Assembly (NCBI GenBank): GCA_964387745.1
Contig: CAYLXL010000039.1
Location: 1 to 20,056 of the forward strand
Length of the DNA: 20,056 nt
Direction of reading: 5' to 3'
Source: JAGOUU01 sp964387745
Lineage (GTDB): Bacteria; Pseudomonadota; Gammaproteobacteria; JAGOUU01
Shown: piece by piece, positions 8,596-16,447 of the stretch
Numbering within the stretch: position 1 is the first letter of the stretch
How the letters are laid out: every line of letters starts with the position of its first letter
Notes under the pieces: model-generated
Database searches by the model: none
Seen by the model: only the letters and a program-made list of their open reading frames with translations
Told to the model about the DNA's origin: nothing
Position numbers and translations under genes: made by a program

Positions 8596-9807
8596 TTAAA
8601 CTTCTAATAATATTCTATTTGGATCTTCTAATAATTCTTTGATAGTCCGCAAGAAACTCACTGACTCTTTACCATCAATAATCCGATGATCATACGATAA
8701 AGCAACGTACATCATTGGTCTAATAACTATTTGACCATTTTCAACCACAGGACGATCTTCAATTTTATGCATACCCAAGATAGCACTTTGTGGTGGATTG
8801 ATAATAGGCGTTGATAATAATGAACCAAACACACCACCATTTGATACCGTAAAAGTACCACCAGTCATTTCTTCGATAGATAACTGGCCTTTTTGTGCAC
8901 GTTCACCAAAATTACGAATTTCTGATTCTAATTCACCCATAGATTTCTTATCAGCATCACGTACAATAGGTACAACTAAACCACGATCACTAGAAACAGC
9001 GACCCCTATATCAAAATAACCATGGTAAACAATATCACTGCCATCTATTGATGCATTGACCGCTGGGAAACGCTTTAACGCCTCGACACAAGCTTTAACA
9101 AAGAATGACATAAAACCTAATCTTATACCATGAGCCTTTTCAAACTCATCTTTATAGCGAGAACGTAAGTCCATCACTGGTTTCATATTAATTTCATTAA
9201 ATGTTGTCAATATAGCCGCAGTTTGTTGCGACTCTACTAATCTTTGAGCAATCTTAGCGCGTAATCTAGTCATTGGTACACGTTTTTCTTGGCGTTCACC
9301 TAATGCTACTTGTACAGCCTGACTACCCGCATTACTAACCTGCTTAGACTGGATAGACTGGTTAGGCTGATTAGCTTGAGCTTTTAACACGTCTTGTTTG
9401 GTCACTCGGCCATCTACACCACTGCCTTGTTCAATAGCCTCAAGAATAACACCCGCTTCTGAAGCAGCACGACGTGCTGAAGGGCCTGAATTAGGGCCTG
9501 AATTAGCACCTGTTTTAACATCATTTATTTTGTTATCTTCTTGCTTTTTAGTAACAGCCACTAGCTCTCCAGCAGTAATATTTGCCAAAACTTCTTCTGC
9601 TAATACAGTGCTACCTTCAGGCTTTAAAACATCTGCTAAAATTCCATCGCAAGGAGCTGGTACTTCTAAAACTACTTTATCTGTTTCTAGATCAACTAAA
9701 TTTTCATCACGCTTGATCTGATCACCTGGTTTTTTATGCCATGTGGCTATTGTTGCGTCACGTACAGATTCTGGCAAGACTGGTACTTTTACTTGAATGG
9801 ATGACAT
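8596..9807 (-). CDS. sucB: Dihydrolipoyl succinyltransferase, E2 of 2-oxoglutarate dehydrogenase
   Basis: The core E2 subunit, which moves the succinyl group from SucA's thiamine diphosphate to CoA through a swinging lipoyl arm. Of 403 residues, 1-75 are a single lipoyl domain with ETDKVVLEVPA (lipoylated Lys44). A peripheral-subunit binding domain follows at about 107-145 (PSARRAASEAG, GVDGRVTKQDV), then a Gln/Asn/Ser-rich linker. The catalytic domain starts near KRVPMTRLRAKIAQRL and ends with SYDHRIIDG (His374, Asp378). The linkers are polar and partly repetitive, unlike the Ala/Pro-rich linker of E. coli. Only 8 bp separate it from sucA, whose TAG stop forms part of the TAGGG ribosome binding site. 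The E3 partner (lpd) is not in the window. Confidence 0.97.
   Translation of the reverse strand: MSSIQVKVPVLPESVRDATIATWHKKPGDQIKRDENLVDLETDKVVLEVPAPCDGILADVLKPEGSTVLAEEVLANITAGELVAVTKKQEDNKINDVKTGANSGPNSGPSARRAASEAGVILEAIEQGSGVDGRVTKQDVLKAQANQPNQSIQSKQVSNAGSQAVQVALGERQEKRVPMTRLRAKIAQRLVESQQTAAILTTFNEINMKPVMDLRSRYKDEFEKAHGIRLGFMSFFVKACVEALKRFPAVNASIDGSDIVYHGYFDIGVAVSSDRGLVVPIVRDADKKSMGELESEIRNFGERAQKGQLSIEEMTGGTFTVSNGGVFGSLLSTPIINPPQSAILGMHKIEDRPVVENGQIVIRPMMYVALSYDHRIIDGKESVSFLRTIKELLEDPNRILLEV
9481..9504 (-). repeat. 12-bp tandem duplication in the sucB linker
   Basis: AGGGCCTGAATT (+ strand) occurs twice back to back, encoding NSGP-NSGP just before the E3-binding domain of SucB. It keeps the frame and only lengthens a flexible linker. 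It looks recent because the copies are identical. Confidence 0.85.
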
Positions 9808-9815
9808 AACTGGCC

Positions 9816-12722
9816 CTATTTAATTAAATTTAATGCTTGTTGTACTAGTTTGATTTGTTGTTCCGTATGAAGTTTATGCGAACCTGCAGCTGGCGCCGAA
9901 AATGAATCACGCCCAACATATTGCAAGCTCTGCCATGAGCTCAAACAATTGGTTATATTATGAGCACTACAATACCATGCTCCCTGGTTTTTTGGCTCTT
10001 CCTGACACCAAACAACTTCTTTCGCATTTTTGTATTGAGCTAATAAGTCTTTTAGTTGTTGCTCAGGGAAAGGATAAAGCTGCTCAATTCTGACTAATGC
10101 TACATCGTTAATATTATTTTTTTCATCATCACGAGCTTCTAATAGATCATAATAGACTTTACCACCGCATAAGACAACACGCTTTACTTTATCGGTAACT
10201 ATTCTTTTATTCGTTTCAGGCAATATTAATTCAAAGCCACCATTAGCTAAGTCTTCCAGACTCGAAACTGCTAATTTATGACGTAAAAAGCCTTTTGGTG
10301 ACATAACCACTAATGGCTTACGACGATCACGTAGCATCTGCCGGCGTAACATATGAAACACTTGACTTGGAGTTGTTGGTGTACAAACCTGCATATTGTG
10401 CTCAGCGCATAATTGTAAAAATCTTTCTAATCTCGCTGATGAATGCTCTGGCCCCATTCCCTCATAACCATGCGGAAGTAATAACACTAAGCCTGATAAT
10501 CTACCCCACTTCTGTTCGCATGAACTCATAAATTGGTCGATAACAACTTGCGCACCATTTACAAAATCCCCGAACTGCGCCTCCCAAATTACTAAAGTTT
10601 TTGGGTCATTGGTCGAGTAACCGTACTCAAAAGCCAAAACTGCTTCTTCCGATAAAATAGAATCAATAACAACACAGTTAGTTTTTTGATTTGATATACT
10701 TTGTAATGGGCAATAAGTACCATCTGTTTTTTGATCATGTAATACTGCATGTCGATGAGCAAATGTACCACGACCAGAATCTTGACCGCATAATCTTAAA
10801 CCATAGCCCTCTTCCAATAAGCTGGCATAAGCTAATAATTCAGCGCAACCCCAATCAATAGGTTGTTCTGCCTTCATCATTTTCTGACGAGCTTCTATAA
10901 TACGCTTAACTTGCGGCTGTAAGACAAAACCTTCAGGGATTTCCACAAGCTTTTCACCCAAAGAAACAAGTTTCTTTCGATCAAAGCTCGTGTCAAATGA
11001 TTTTATATCATCATTTTTATTAGCTATATTAGCAATGAACGGTGCCCAAGCTGTGCTTTCGGTTCTGTGATCATTAGCAACATGCGCAACAACAACATCA
11101 CCTTTATCTAATTGATTTCTATAAAGCTCAACAAAATCCTGATCTTGCTTATCCGTAATAATATTTTGTGTAACTAGTTTTTTAGCGTATTGCTCACGAG
11201 TAGTCATTAATTTTTTAATGACTTGATACATTACTGGCTGAGTTGCTGATGGTTCATCAGCCTCATTATGCCCATGACGACGATAACAAACTAAATCAAT
11301 AACCACGTCTTTTTTAAATTTAGCTTTATAATCCAAGGCTAATTGTGTTACCCACAATACTGCCTCCGGATCATCGCCATTTACGTGAAAAACTGGGGCT
11401 TCGATCATTTTGGCGATATCAGTGCAATAACGAGTTGAACGAGTATCACGCACATCACTGGTCGTAAAACCAACCTGGTTATTAATTACTATATGAACAG
11501 TTCCACCAATAGAAAATCCGCGAAGTTGTGACATATTCATAGTCTCCATAACCACGCCTTGGCCAGCGAAAGCTGAATCACCATGAATAGATATTAAAAA
11601 AGCTTCTTTTTTGTCATTATCTTTACGTCTATCTTGACGCGCTTTAACTGAACCTTGCGCAACAGGAGAGACAATTTCTAAATGTGAAGGATTAAACGCT
11701 AAAGCAACATGGACGTCACCACCACTGGTTTTAAGATCAGCAGAGAAACCTTGATGATATTTAACATCCCCACTCATCTCATAAGTAGTTGCTTTCTTCT
11801 TACCTTCAAATTCTGCAAATAATTCTGCCGGTGGCTTACCTAAAGTATTTACTAAAACATTTAAACGACCACGGTGTGCCATAGCAATAACAACTTCTTT
11901 AAAACCTTTTGCACCTGCTCTTTGCAAAAGCTCATCCATGATTACTAATAAACTTTCACCGCCTTCTAAAGAAAATCTTTTTTGACCTACATACTTAGTA
12001 CCTAAATATCTTTCAAGACCTTCAGCTGCCGTGAGCTGCTGTAATATGTTCTTTTTAATCTCTGCTGAAAAACTAAAGTTGCCAGTAGATTTTACTTGAT
12101 TGGATTCTATATACTCTTGTAACCAGATTAATTCATCATGATCAGTAATATATTGGTATTGATAACCTATGTGATTACAATAAATATTTTTCAATGCTGC
12201 CAAGATATCGCGTAATTTTGCTGAATTACCCTTCACAATCCCTTCAGCCATAAACTCTATGTCAAGATCTGCATTGCTAAGCCCATAATAATCAAGATCT
12301 AATATAGGCATTGCTTCTTTTGGTGTTAAATTTAACGGATCAAGATTAGCATGACAATGGCCAAAACGACGATAAGCTACAATAAGCTTATTAACAAAAT
12401 CTTGTTTGTGAAAATGAACAATGTCTTTAGATTCTATAGAATGAGACTGTGCAGCTACTACGGCCTTAGTCTTAGCTAGTTTTATAAAATAGTCTTTAAT
12501 CGGCTGATGAGGGATATCATTTTTTTGCGATTTATCCTCTTGACTCAAGCCATCAAAATAAGTGCGCCAACTACTATCAACGTTATCTGGAGATTCTAAG
12601 TATTTTTCATATAATAAATCTAAATATTCCCCACTTCCCCCTGATAACTGAGAGGTCTGTTGAAACTTATTCATCAAATTCATAGAGACTACAGGCTCCA
12701 TAGTTTCATTCTTGCTAGCCAT
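9816..12722 (-). CDS. sucA: 2-oxoglutarate dehydrogenase E1 component
   Basis: The thiamine-diphosphate-dependent E1 that decarboxylates 2-oxoglutarate and succinylates the lipoyl group of SucB. It has 968 residues (E. coli 933). Near the N-terminus is the EYLDLLYEKYLESPDNVDSSW segment typical of the E2-binding end. Further on are AHRGR (282-286), GDVKYHQGFS, HIVINNQVGFTTS, GDDPEAV, RRHGHNEADEP (481-491), GQDSGRGTFAHRH and WEAQFGDFVNGAQ, all standard for SucA. The first gene of sucABCD. Its ribosome binding site is poor (GGA about 12 nt upstream), so Met8, Met14 or Met17 could also be the true start; the conserved part begins only around residue 20-30. In many gammaproteobacteria the sdh genes lie just upstream, but here the neighbour is a divergent purB. 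Confidence 0.97.
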   Translation of the reverse strand: MASKNETMEPVVSMNLMNKFQQTSQLSGGSGEYLDLLYEKYLESPDNVDSSWRTYFDGLSQEDKSQKNDIPHQPIKDYFIKLAKTKAVVAAQSHSIESKDIVHFHKQDFVNKLIVAYRRFGHCHANLDPLNLTPKEAMPILDLDYYGLSNADLDIEFMAEGIVKGNSAKLRDILAALKNIYCNHIGYQYQYITDHDELIWLQEYIESNQVKSTGNFSFSAEIKKNILQQLTAAEGLERYLGTKYVGQKRFSLEGGESLLVIMDELLQRAGAKGFKEVVIAMAHRGRLNVLVNTLGKPPAELFAEFEGKKKATTYEMSGDVKYHQGFSADLKTSGGDVHVALAFNPSHLEIVSPVAQGSVKARQDRRKDNDKKEAFLISIHGDSAFAGQGVVMETMNMSQLRGFSIGGTVHIVINNQVGFTTSDVRDTRSTRYCTDIAKMIEAPVFHVNGDDPEAVLWVTQLALDYKAKFKKDVVIDLVCYRRHGHNEADEPSATQPVMYQVIKKLMTTREQYAKKLVTQNIITDKQDQDFVELYRNQLDKGDVVVAHVANDHRTESTAWAPFIANIANKNDDIKSFDTSFDRKKLVSLGEKLVEIPEGFVLQPQVKRIIEARQKMMKAEQPIDWGCAELLAYASLLEEGYGLRLCGQDSGRGTFAHRHAVLHDQKTDGTYCPLQSISNQKTNCVVIDSILSEEAVLAFEYGYSTNDPKTLVIWEAQFGDFVNGAQVVIDQFMSSCEQKWGRLSGLVLLLPHGYEGMGPEHSSARLERFLQLCAEHNMQVCTPTTPSQVFHMLRRQMLRDRRKPLVVMSPKGFLRHKLAVSSLEDLANGGFELILPETNKRIVTDKVKRVVLCGGKVYYDLLEARDDEKNNINDVALVRIEQLYPFPEQQLKDLLAQYKNAKEVVWCQEEPKNQGAWYCSAHNITNCLSSWQSLQYVGRDSFSAPAAGSHKLHTEQQIKLVQQALNLIK

Positions 12723-12798
12723 TTATATGATTCCAAATAATACTAAGTAATTACGGAATAGTAACCGATAAGTATAGTGACAAAAATAACATATAATA

Positions 12799-12827
12799 AT
12801 TATATAGCAACTATAACTTCGCAACAA
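12799..12827 (-). promoter_or_regulatory. Probable promoter of the sucABCD operon
   Basis: Reading leftward, TTGTTG (12822-12827) is followed after 17 bp by a perfect TATAAT (12799-12804). The leader before sucA would be about 70 nt. The 228-bp space between sucA and purB is very AT-rich and has three copies of AACTATA-type heptamers in both orientations (near 12810, 12830 and 12893), which could be regulator sites. No convincing promoter for purB was found: TATAAA at 12929-12934 lacks a well-placed -35 box. Confidence 0.5.
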
Positions 12828-12950
12828 GAAACTATAGCATGTATCTAAATACTAATAAACATATGCGAATAACAGGATACTTATACTAGCTTCTATAGTT
12901 ATAAAAAGTTTGTTACTATTTTAACCATTATAAACTTCTTGTAGGCACCC

Positions 12951-14321
12951 ATGGAATTCAACCAACTAACTGCTATTTCTCCTCTTGACGGTCGTTATTT
13001 TGAAAAAACACAAAGCCTGCGGGTGCTATTTAGCGAGCTAGGCCTGCAAAAAGCCCGAGTAGAAATAGAAATAAAATGGTTGATTCATTTAACTCAACAA
13101 CCTGGAATAACTGAACTCAATAGCTTTAATGAACAACAATTAGCGGAACTTCATGCTATTTATAAAAATTTCTGCCTAGAAGATGGCGCTCACATCAAAA
13201 CCCTTGAAAAAACCACTAATCACGATGTTAAAGCAATTGAATATTTTATCGCTGAAAAACTGCAGCTAAGTGCTGACTACAAAAAATATTTTTCTTTTAT
13301 CCATTTTGCCTGTACTTCCGAAGACATCAACAACCTTGCTTACAGCTTATTATTAAACAAATGCCGCCAAGATATTCTTGTTCCTAGCTTAAAAAAAATC
13401 CATGATACTTTAGTAAAACTAGCATCTGAATATAAAAATTCTATAATGTTAGCAAGAACTCATGGCCAGGCAGCAACCCCAACCACGATGGGTAAAGAAC
13501 TTATTAACTTTGCCGCCCGTGTACAACATAATTTAGATTTACTAAAGAAAGTTAAAATCACAGGTAAATTTAATGGTGCTGTAGGCAACTATAACGCGCA
13601 TGCAATTGCTTATCCTGATATCAATTGGCCAAAAGTATGTAAAGACTTCGTGAACCAATTAGATGTTGATTTTAATGAATATACTACACAAATTAATCCA
13701 CATGATGATCTAGCAGAATACTGCCATTGTTTAGTGCGATTGAATAATATTTTATTAGATCTCGTCAAAGATATCTGGGGCTATATATCATTAGGTTATT
13801 TTAAACAAAAAATTAAGCCTACAGAAGTTGGCTCCTCAACTATGCCGCACAAAGTTAACCCGATTGATTTTGAAAATGCTGAAGGTAATTTGGGCCTATC
13901 TAATAGTCTACTTAATTTCTTTGCGAATAAATTAACACAATCGCGTTGGCAACGTGATTTATCTGATTCGACAGTTCTAAGAAATATAGGTTCAGCATTT
14001 GCCTACAGCTTGATTAGCTATGAGAACATACTCGCTGGCCTAGAGAAACTTACACTCAATGCTGAGTTATTAACAGCTGAGTTAGAAAATCATTGGGAAT
14101 TATTAGCCGAACCAATTCAAACCGTAATGCGCCGCTATGGCATTGTTGATGCGTATGAACAACTAAAAGCTTTATCGCGCGGAGCTGAGATTAATCAGGC
14201 TCTTCTGCAGCAATTTATTGAGCAACAAAATTTACCAGCAGAAGTTAAAACGCAACTGAAAAAACTTACCCCTAGCACTTACAGTGGGTATGCAGCCAAA
14301 TTAGTTGAGGATTATTTATAA
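12951..14321 (+). CDS. purB: Adenylosuccinate lyase
   Basis: Cleaves adenylosuccinate to AMP plus fumarate, and SAICAR to AICAR plus fumarate, in purine synthesis. It has 456 residues, the same length as E. coli PurB, and aligns from end to end. Visible motifs are SPLDGRY (10-16), TTNHDVKA, FACTSEDINN, ARTHGQAATPTT with catalytic His171, and the fumarase/lyase signature GSSTMPHKVNPI with Ser295 and Ser296. One small difference is Ala in place of the usual Pro in GQPATP. A TAGG ribosome binding site lies 5 nt before the ATG. It is convergent with the 246-residue gene, with only 18 bp between stops and no terminator hairpin. Its product fumarate feeds the same TCA pool as the neighbouring operon, but that link is probably coincidental. 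Confidence 0.97.
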   Translation: MEFNQLTAISPLDGRYFEKTQSLRVLFSELGLQKARVEIEIKWLIHLTQQPGITELNSFNEQQLAELHAIYKNFCLEDGAHIKTLEKTTNHDVKAIEYFIAEKLQLSADYKKYFSFIHFACTSEDINNLAYSLLLNKCRQDILVPSLKKIHDTLVKLASEYKNSIMLARTHGQAATPTTMGKELINFAARVQHNLDLLKKVKITGKFNGAVGNYNAHAIAYPDINWPKVCKDFVNQLDVDFNEYTTQINPHDDLAEYCHCLVRLNNILLDLVKDIWGYISLGYFKQKIKPTEVGSSTMPHKVNPIDFENAEGNLGLSNSLLNFFANKLTQSRWQRDLSDSTVLRNIGSAFAYSLISYENILAGLEKLTLNAELLTAELENHWELLAEPIQTVMRRYGIVDAYEQLKALSRGAEINQALLQQFIEQQNLPAEVKTQLKKLTPSTYSGYAAKLVEDYL

Positions 14322-14339
14322 TTTAACTTTTAACAGTAA

Positions 14340-15080
14340 TTATTTTATGTCTTCACAAATCTTAGCAAAGGCAGAAATATCCCCTCTAAAACTTGGCATA
14401 AGAGTTTTTAACGCTTGATTCATGACTGTATGGTCAACTTCAGCACGAACTTTGGGATCAGATAGACGCGAATCACGATAAAGAAAAGTAAAATCATCGA
14501 TACCGTGATAATCTAGGGCCACATCGTAACCTAAGTTTTTTAAAGCAGCTTCTTTGTATTTTAAGTAACGCTCTAATAAAAATTTAGAGTTTTCAATTAA
14601 TTCAACACCTGTCGAATATAGACCATTTACTAGCTTTTCGATATCTAAAAAATCTTGTTTAAGATCTATATATTCTGCCTGGGCTTTAGAATACTCTGAA
14701 CGGTCTTCGTATTCTTTAAAGAACTTTTCTAATTGAGTAATAATTTGTGGATCTAGCATGACATCAGTTAAGCAGTTTTTAGCTAATAATGCTTGTTTGG
14801 CTTTATTCAATTGCCGACTTAAACTACTAGTTATTTTACTAAAAAACTTCTCAGGTGTCGTATCATTAGTAGCAAAGCTGGCCCAAATTTGGCTGACTAA
14901 TCTCGTCATAAAAGCTAAAAGATATTCTATGGCAAGATTCTTGGTGTGCCTAGAAAATCCTGAATAATCCTCTGTATCAACCAGGGATTTAATAAACTTT
15001 TTAATATAATCTCGCTGACTTTCCCTAAACGTTTCATTTAATAGTAAATTGGCATCATCTAGATTATATTTTTTAGCCAC
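14340..15080 (-). CDS. Uncharacterised helical protein, GTG start
   Basis: A 246-residue protein I do not recognise. It has no signal peptide or clear membrane segment. The composition (Lys, Glu, Leu, Asp, Tyr) and heptad-like spacing around 112-185 suggest a largely alpha-helical, soluble protein with a possible short coiled coil. The start is GTG at 15078-15080, supported by AAAGGA 9 nt upstream. It follows kdsA on the same strand after 47 bp and is probably co-transcribed with it. That spacer is filled by an 8-bp tandem repeat. A link to LPS synthesis would rest on position alone. The region LDPQIITQLEKFF to the C-terminus looks the most structured. Confidence 0.8.
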   Translation of the reverse strand: MAKKYNLDDANLLLNETFRESQRDYIKKFIKSLVDTEDYSGFSRHTKNLAIEYLLAFMTRLVSQIWASFATNDTTPEKFFSKITSSLSRQLNKAKQALLAKNCLTDVMLDPQIITQLEKFFKEYEDRSEYSKAQAEYIDLKQDFLDIEKLVNGLYSTGVELIENSKFLLERYLKYKEAALKNLGYDVALDYHGIDDFTFLYRDSRLSDPKVRAEVDHTVMNQALKTLMPSFRGDISAFAKICEDIK

Positions 15081-15100
15081 GTCGCGATATCCTTTCTAGT

Positions 15101-15132
15101 CTATTAATCTATTAACCTATTAATCTATTAAC
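15101..15132. repeat. Four tandem 8-bp repeats across the kdsA stop codon
   Basis: CTATTAAT and CTATTAAC alternate, two of each (a 16-bp unit twice), filling most of the spacer between kdsA and the 246-residue gene. The last unit covers the kdsA TAA stop (15128-15130). It may be a slippage product. It leaves no hairpin, so read-through into the downstream gene is expected. Confidence 0.85.
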
Positions 15133-15970
15133 TAATCTTAAGATCCGGTATAGATTTAACTAAGTCATCAATAAGTTTAATCTGTAATAAAAAATCTTCC
15201 AAGTATTCTAACGGTAAGGCACAAGGACCATCACACAAGGCCTTACTAGGCTCAGGATGAGTTTCTAAAAACAACCCTGCTAGTTTCTGAGCCATCGCCG
15301 AACGAGCTAAATCAGCGACCATCTGGCGCCTGCCGCCGGCAGATTGCCCCTGCCCACCAGGAAACTGCAATGAATGCGTTACATCAAAAATAACTGGCTG
15401 CCCCAATTGTTTAAGTATAGGAAACCCTAACATATCCACAACTAAGTTATTATAACCAAAACATGTTCCACGCTCACATAGAATAACCTGATCGTTTCCA
15501 GCCTGTTTACATTTATTAACAATATTCCCCATTTCTTGCGGAGCTAAGAATTGCGCTTTTTTTATGTTGATTACCTTATTAGTCTTAGCAATCGCATTAA
15601 CCAAGTCAGTCTGGCGAGATAGAAATGCCGGCACTTGCAATATATCCACAACCTCTGCTGCGGGAGCTGCTTGCGATACCTCATGTATATCAGTAATAAT
15701 TGGCACATTAAACTCTTGTTTTACCGTCGCCAATATCTTAAGACCCTTTTCTAAACCAGGACCACGGAAAGAATCAATTGAAGATCTGTTAGCTTTATCA
15801 AATGACGCTTTAAAAATATAAGGAATATTTAATTTATCTGTAATCGTCTTGAAACGCTCACAGGTTCTTAATGCCAAATCCTCTGACTCAATAACATTGA
15901 TCCCACCAAATAAAACAAAAGGAAGATCATTAGCTAAATTAATATTATTAATTTTTATTACTTTAGACAT
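15128..15970 (-). CDS. kdsA: 3-deoxy-D-manno-octulosonate 8-phosphate synthase (KDO-8-P synthase)
   Basis: Condenses phosphoenolpyruvate with arabinose 5-phosphate to give KDO-8-P, the precursor of the inner-core sugar of LPS. It has 280 residues against 284 in E. coli. Motifs are LFGGINVIES (20-29), FKASFDKANRSS (53-64), GPGLEKGL, ITDIHE, VPAFLSRQTDL, QFLAPQEMGN, LCERGTCFGYNNLVVDML, FDVTHSLQFPGGQG and ETHPEP. Asn25 stands where metal-dependent enzymes carry Cys, so this is the metal-independent class. The usual LCDRG motif is LCERG here. An extended -10 promoter lies just upstream and gives a leader of about 28 nt. It is the first gene of a likely two-gene unit with the 246-residue protein; no other KDO or lipid A genes are in the window. 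Confidence 0.97.
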   Translation of the reverse strand: MSKVIKINNINLANDLPFVLFGGINVIESEDLALRTCERFKTITDKLNIPYIFKASFDKANRSSIDSFRGPGLEKGLKILATVKQEFNVPIITDIHEVSQAAPAAEVVDILQVPAFLSRQTDLVNAIAKTNKVINIKKAQFLAPQEMGNIVNKCKQAGNDQVILCERGTCFGYNNLVVDMLGFPILKQLGQPVIFDVTHSLQFPGGQGQSAGGRRQMVADLARSAMAQKLAGLFLETHPEPSKALCDGPCALPLEYLEDFLLQIKLIDDLVKSIPDLKIS

Positions 15971-16004
15971 TTTTAGGCTCTTTAATTAATCATTATTGCC
16001 TTGG

Positions 16005-16013
16005 ATTATACCA
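16005..16013 (-). promoter_or_regulatory. Extended -10 promoter of kdsA
   Basis: The - strand reads TGGTATAAT, a full match to the extended -10 TGnTATAAT, 34 nt before the kdsA ATG. The region at -35 is only a T-rich TTTTTA, as is usual for extended -10 promoters. Confidence 0.65.
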
Positions 16014-16083
16014 TGAGCCTGTAGATCTAAAAATAAATAAAAACAATAAAATACTTTAGAAATTAGATATCTATGCTTTAAAG

Positions 16084-16118
16084 TTGCCCACAGAAGTTGT
16101 TGATAAGTCTGTTGATAG
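16084..16118. promoter_or_regulatory. Cluster of DnaA-box-like 9-mers
   Basis: TGTTGATAA (16098-16106) and TGTTGATAG (16110-16118) are one and two mismatches from the DnaA box TGTGGATAA. They lie in the same direction with 3 bp between them. TTGCCCACA (16084-16092) is two mismatches from TTATCCACA in the opposite direction. An AT-rich block adjoins on the left. The arrangement resembles a replication-origin or DnaA-titration site, but no dnaA, dnaN or mnmG is nearby. Confidence 0.3.
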
Positions 16119-16335
16119 TCTGGTAAAAAATGTCCAACTCTATGAAAAACACCACATGCAGGTCTTTGTTCAAAAAATAAACAATTGAAAATATGTCTTA
16201 TTTTTCAACGAGTTAAGAAATCAATGATTTATCACGTTTAGTTTTTGAGCTTTCATCTAAATAATACACCAAGAGTTTAGCTGCTGTGTAAAAGTCTATG
16301 CTGTGAGAGATTTTTGAAGATTATTGTTGTGAGTT

Positions 16336-16359
16336 TTTGGCTAATTATTTGGCTAATTA
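16336..16359. repeat. 12-bp exact tandem duplication
   Basis: TTTGGCTAATTA occurs twice in direct succession in the non-coding stretch between htpG and kdsA. The copies are identical. No function is evident. Confidence 0.85.
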
Positions 16360-16392
16360 TATAGTCATAGCGGCAGAACACTATAATATGAA

Positions 16393-16422
16393 TCAGAGCC
16401 GCGCGTATTAGCATGGCTCTGA
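16393..16422 (-). terminator. Hairpin downstream of htpG
   Basis: TCAGAGCC (16393-16400) pairs perfectly with GGCTCTGA (16415-16422) across a 14-nt loop, 25 bp past the htpG stop. In the htpG direction it is followed by TTCATATT rather than a clean T-run. It is therefore either a weak intrinsic terminator or a 3'-end stabiliser. Confidence 0.5.
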
Positions 16423-16447
16423 ACTCCTGTTATTGAGTAAAATTACC

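Larger units (their letters stand above)
16014..16447. other. Long non-coding stretch upstream of kdsA
   Basis: No credible gene is seen on either strand. From left to right it holds an AT-rich block (about 16026-16080), three DnaA-box-like 9-mers (16084-16118), an AT-rich inverted repeat (GTTCAAAAAATAA at 16168-16180 with TTATTTTTCAAC at 16198-16209), a 12-bp tandem duplication (16336-16359), and a GC-richer hairpin downstream of htpG (16393-16422). Part of it may encode an untranslated RNA, but no known RNA family was recognised. Confidence 0.6.

Noticed and set aside
9398..9721. 107-codon + strand frame inside sucB
   Set aside because: Antisense to the lipoyl and linker regions of SucB; composition follows the reverse complement of the real gene.
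12910..12934. TTGTTA and TATAAA as a purB promoter
   Set aside because: The spacer would be only 13 bp, too short for sigma-70; no better-spaced pair was found.
15101..15132. CRISPR-like array from the tandem 8-mers
   Set aside because: The units are contiguous without spacers and far too short for CRISPR repeats.
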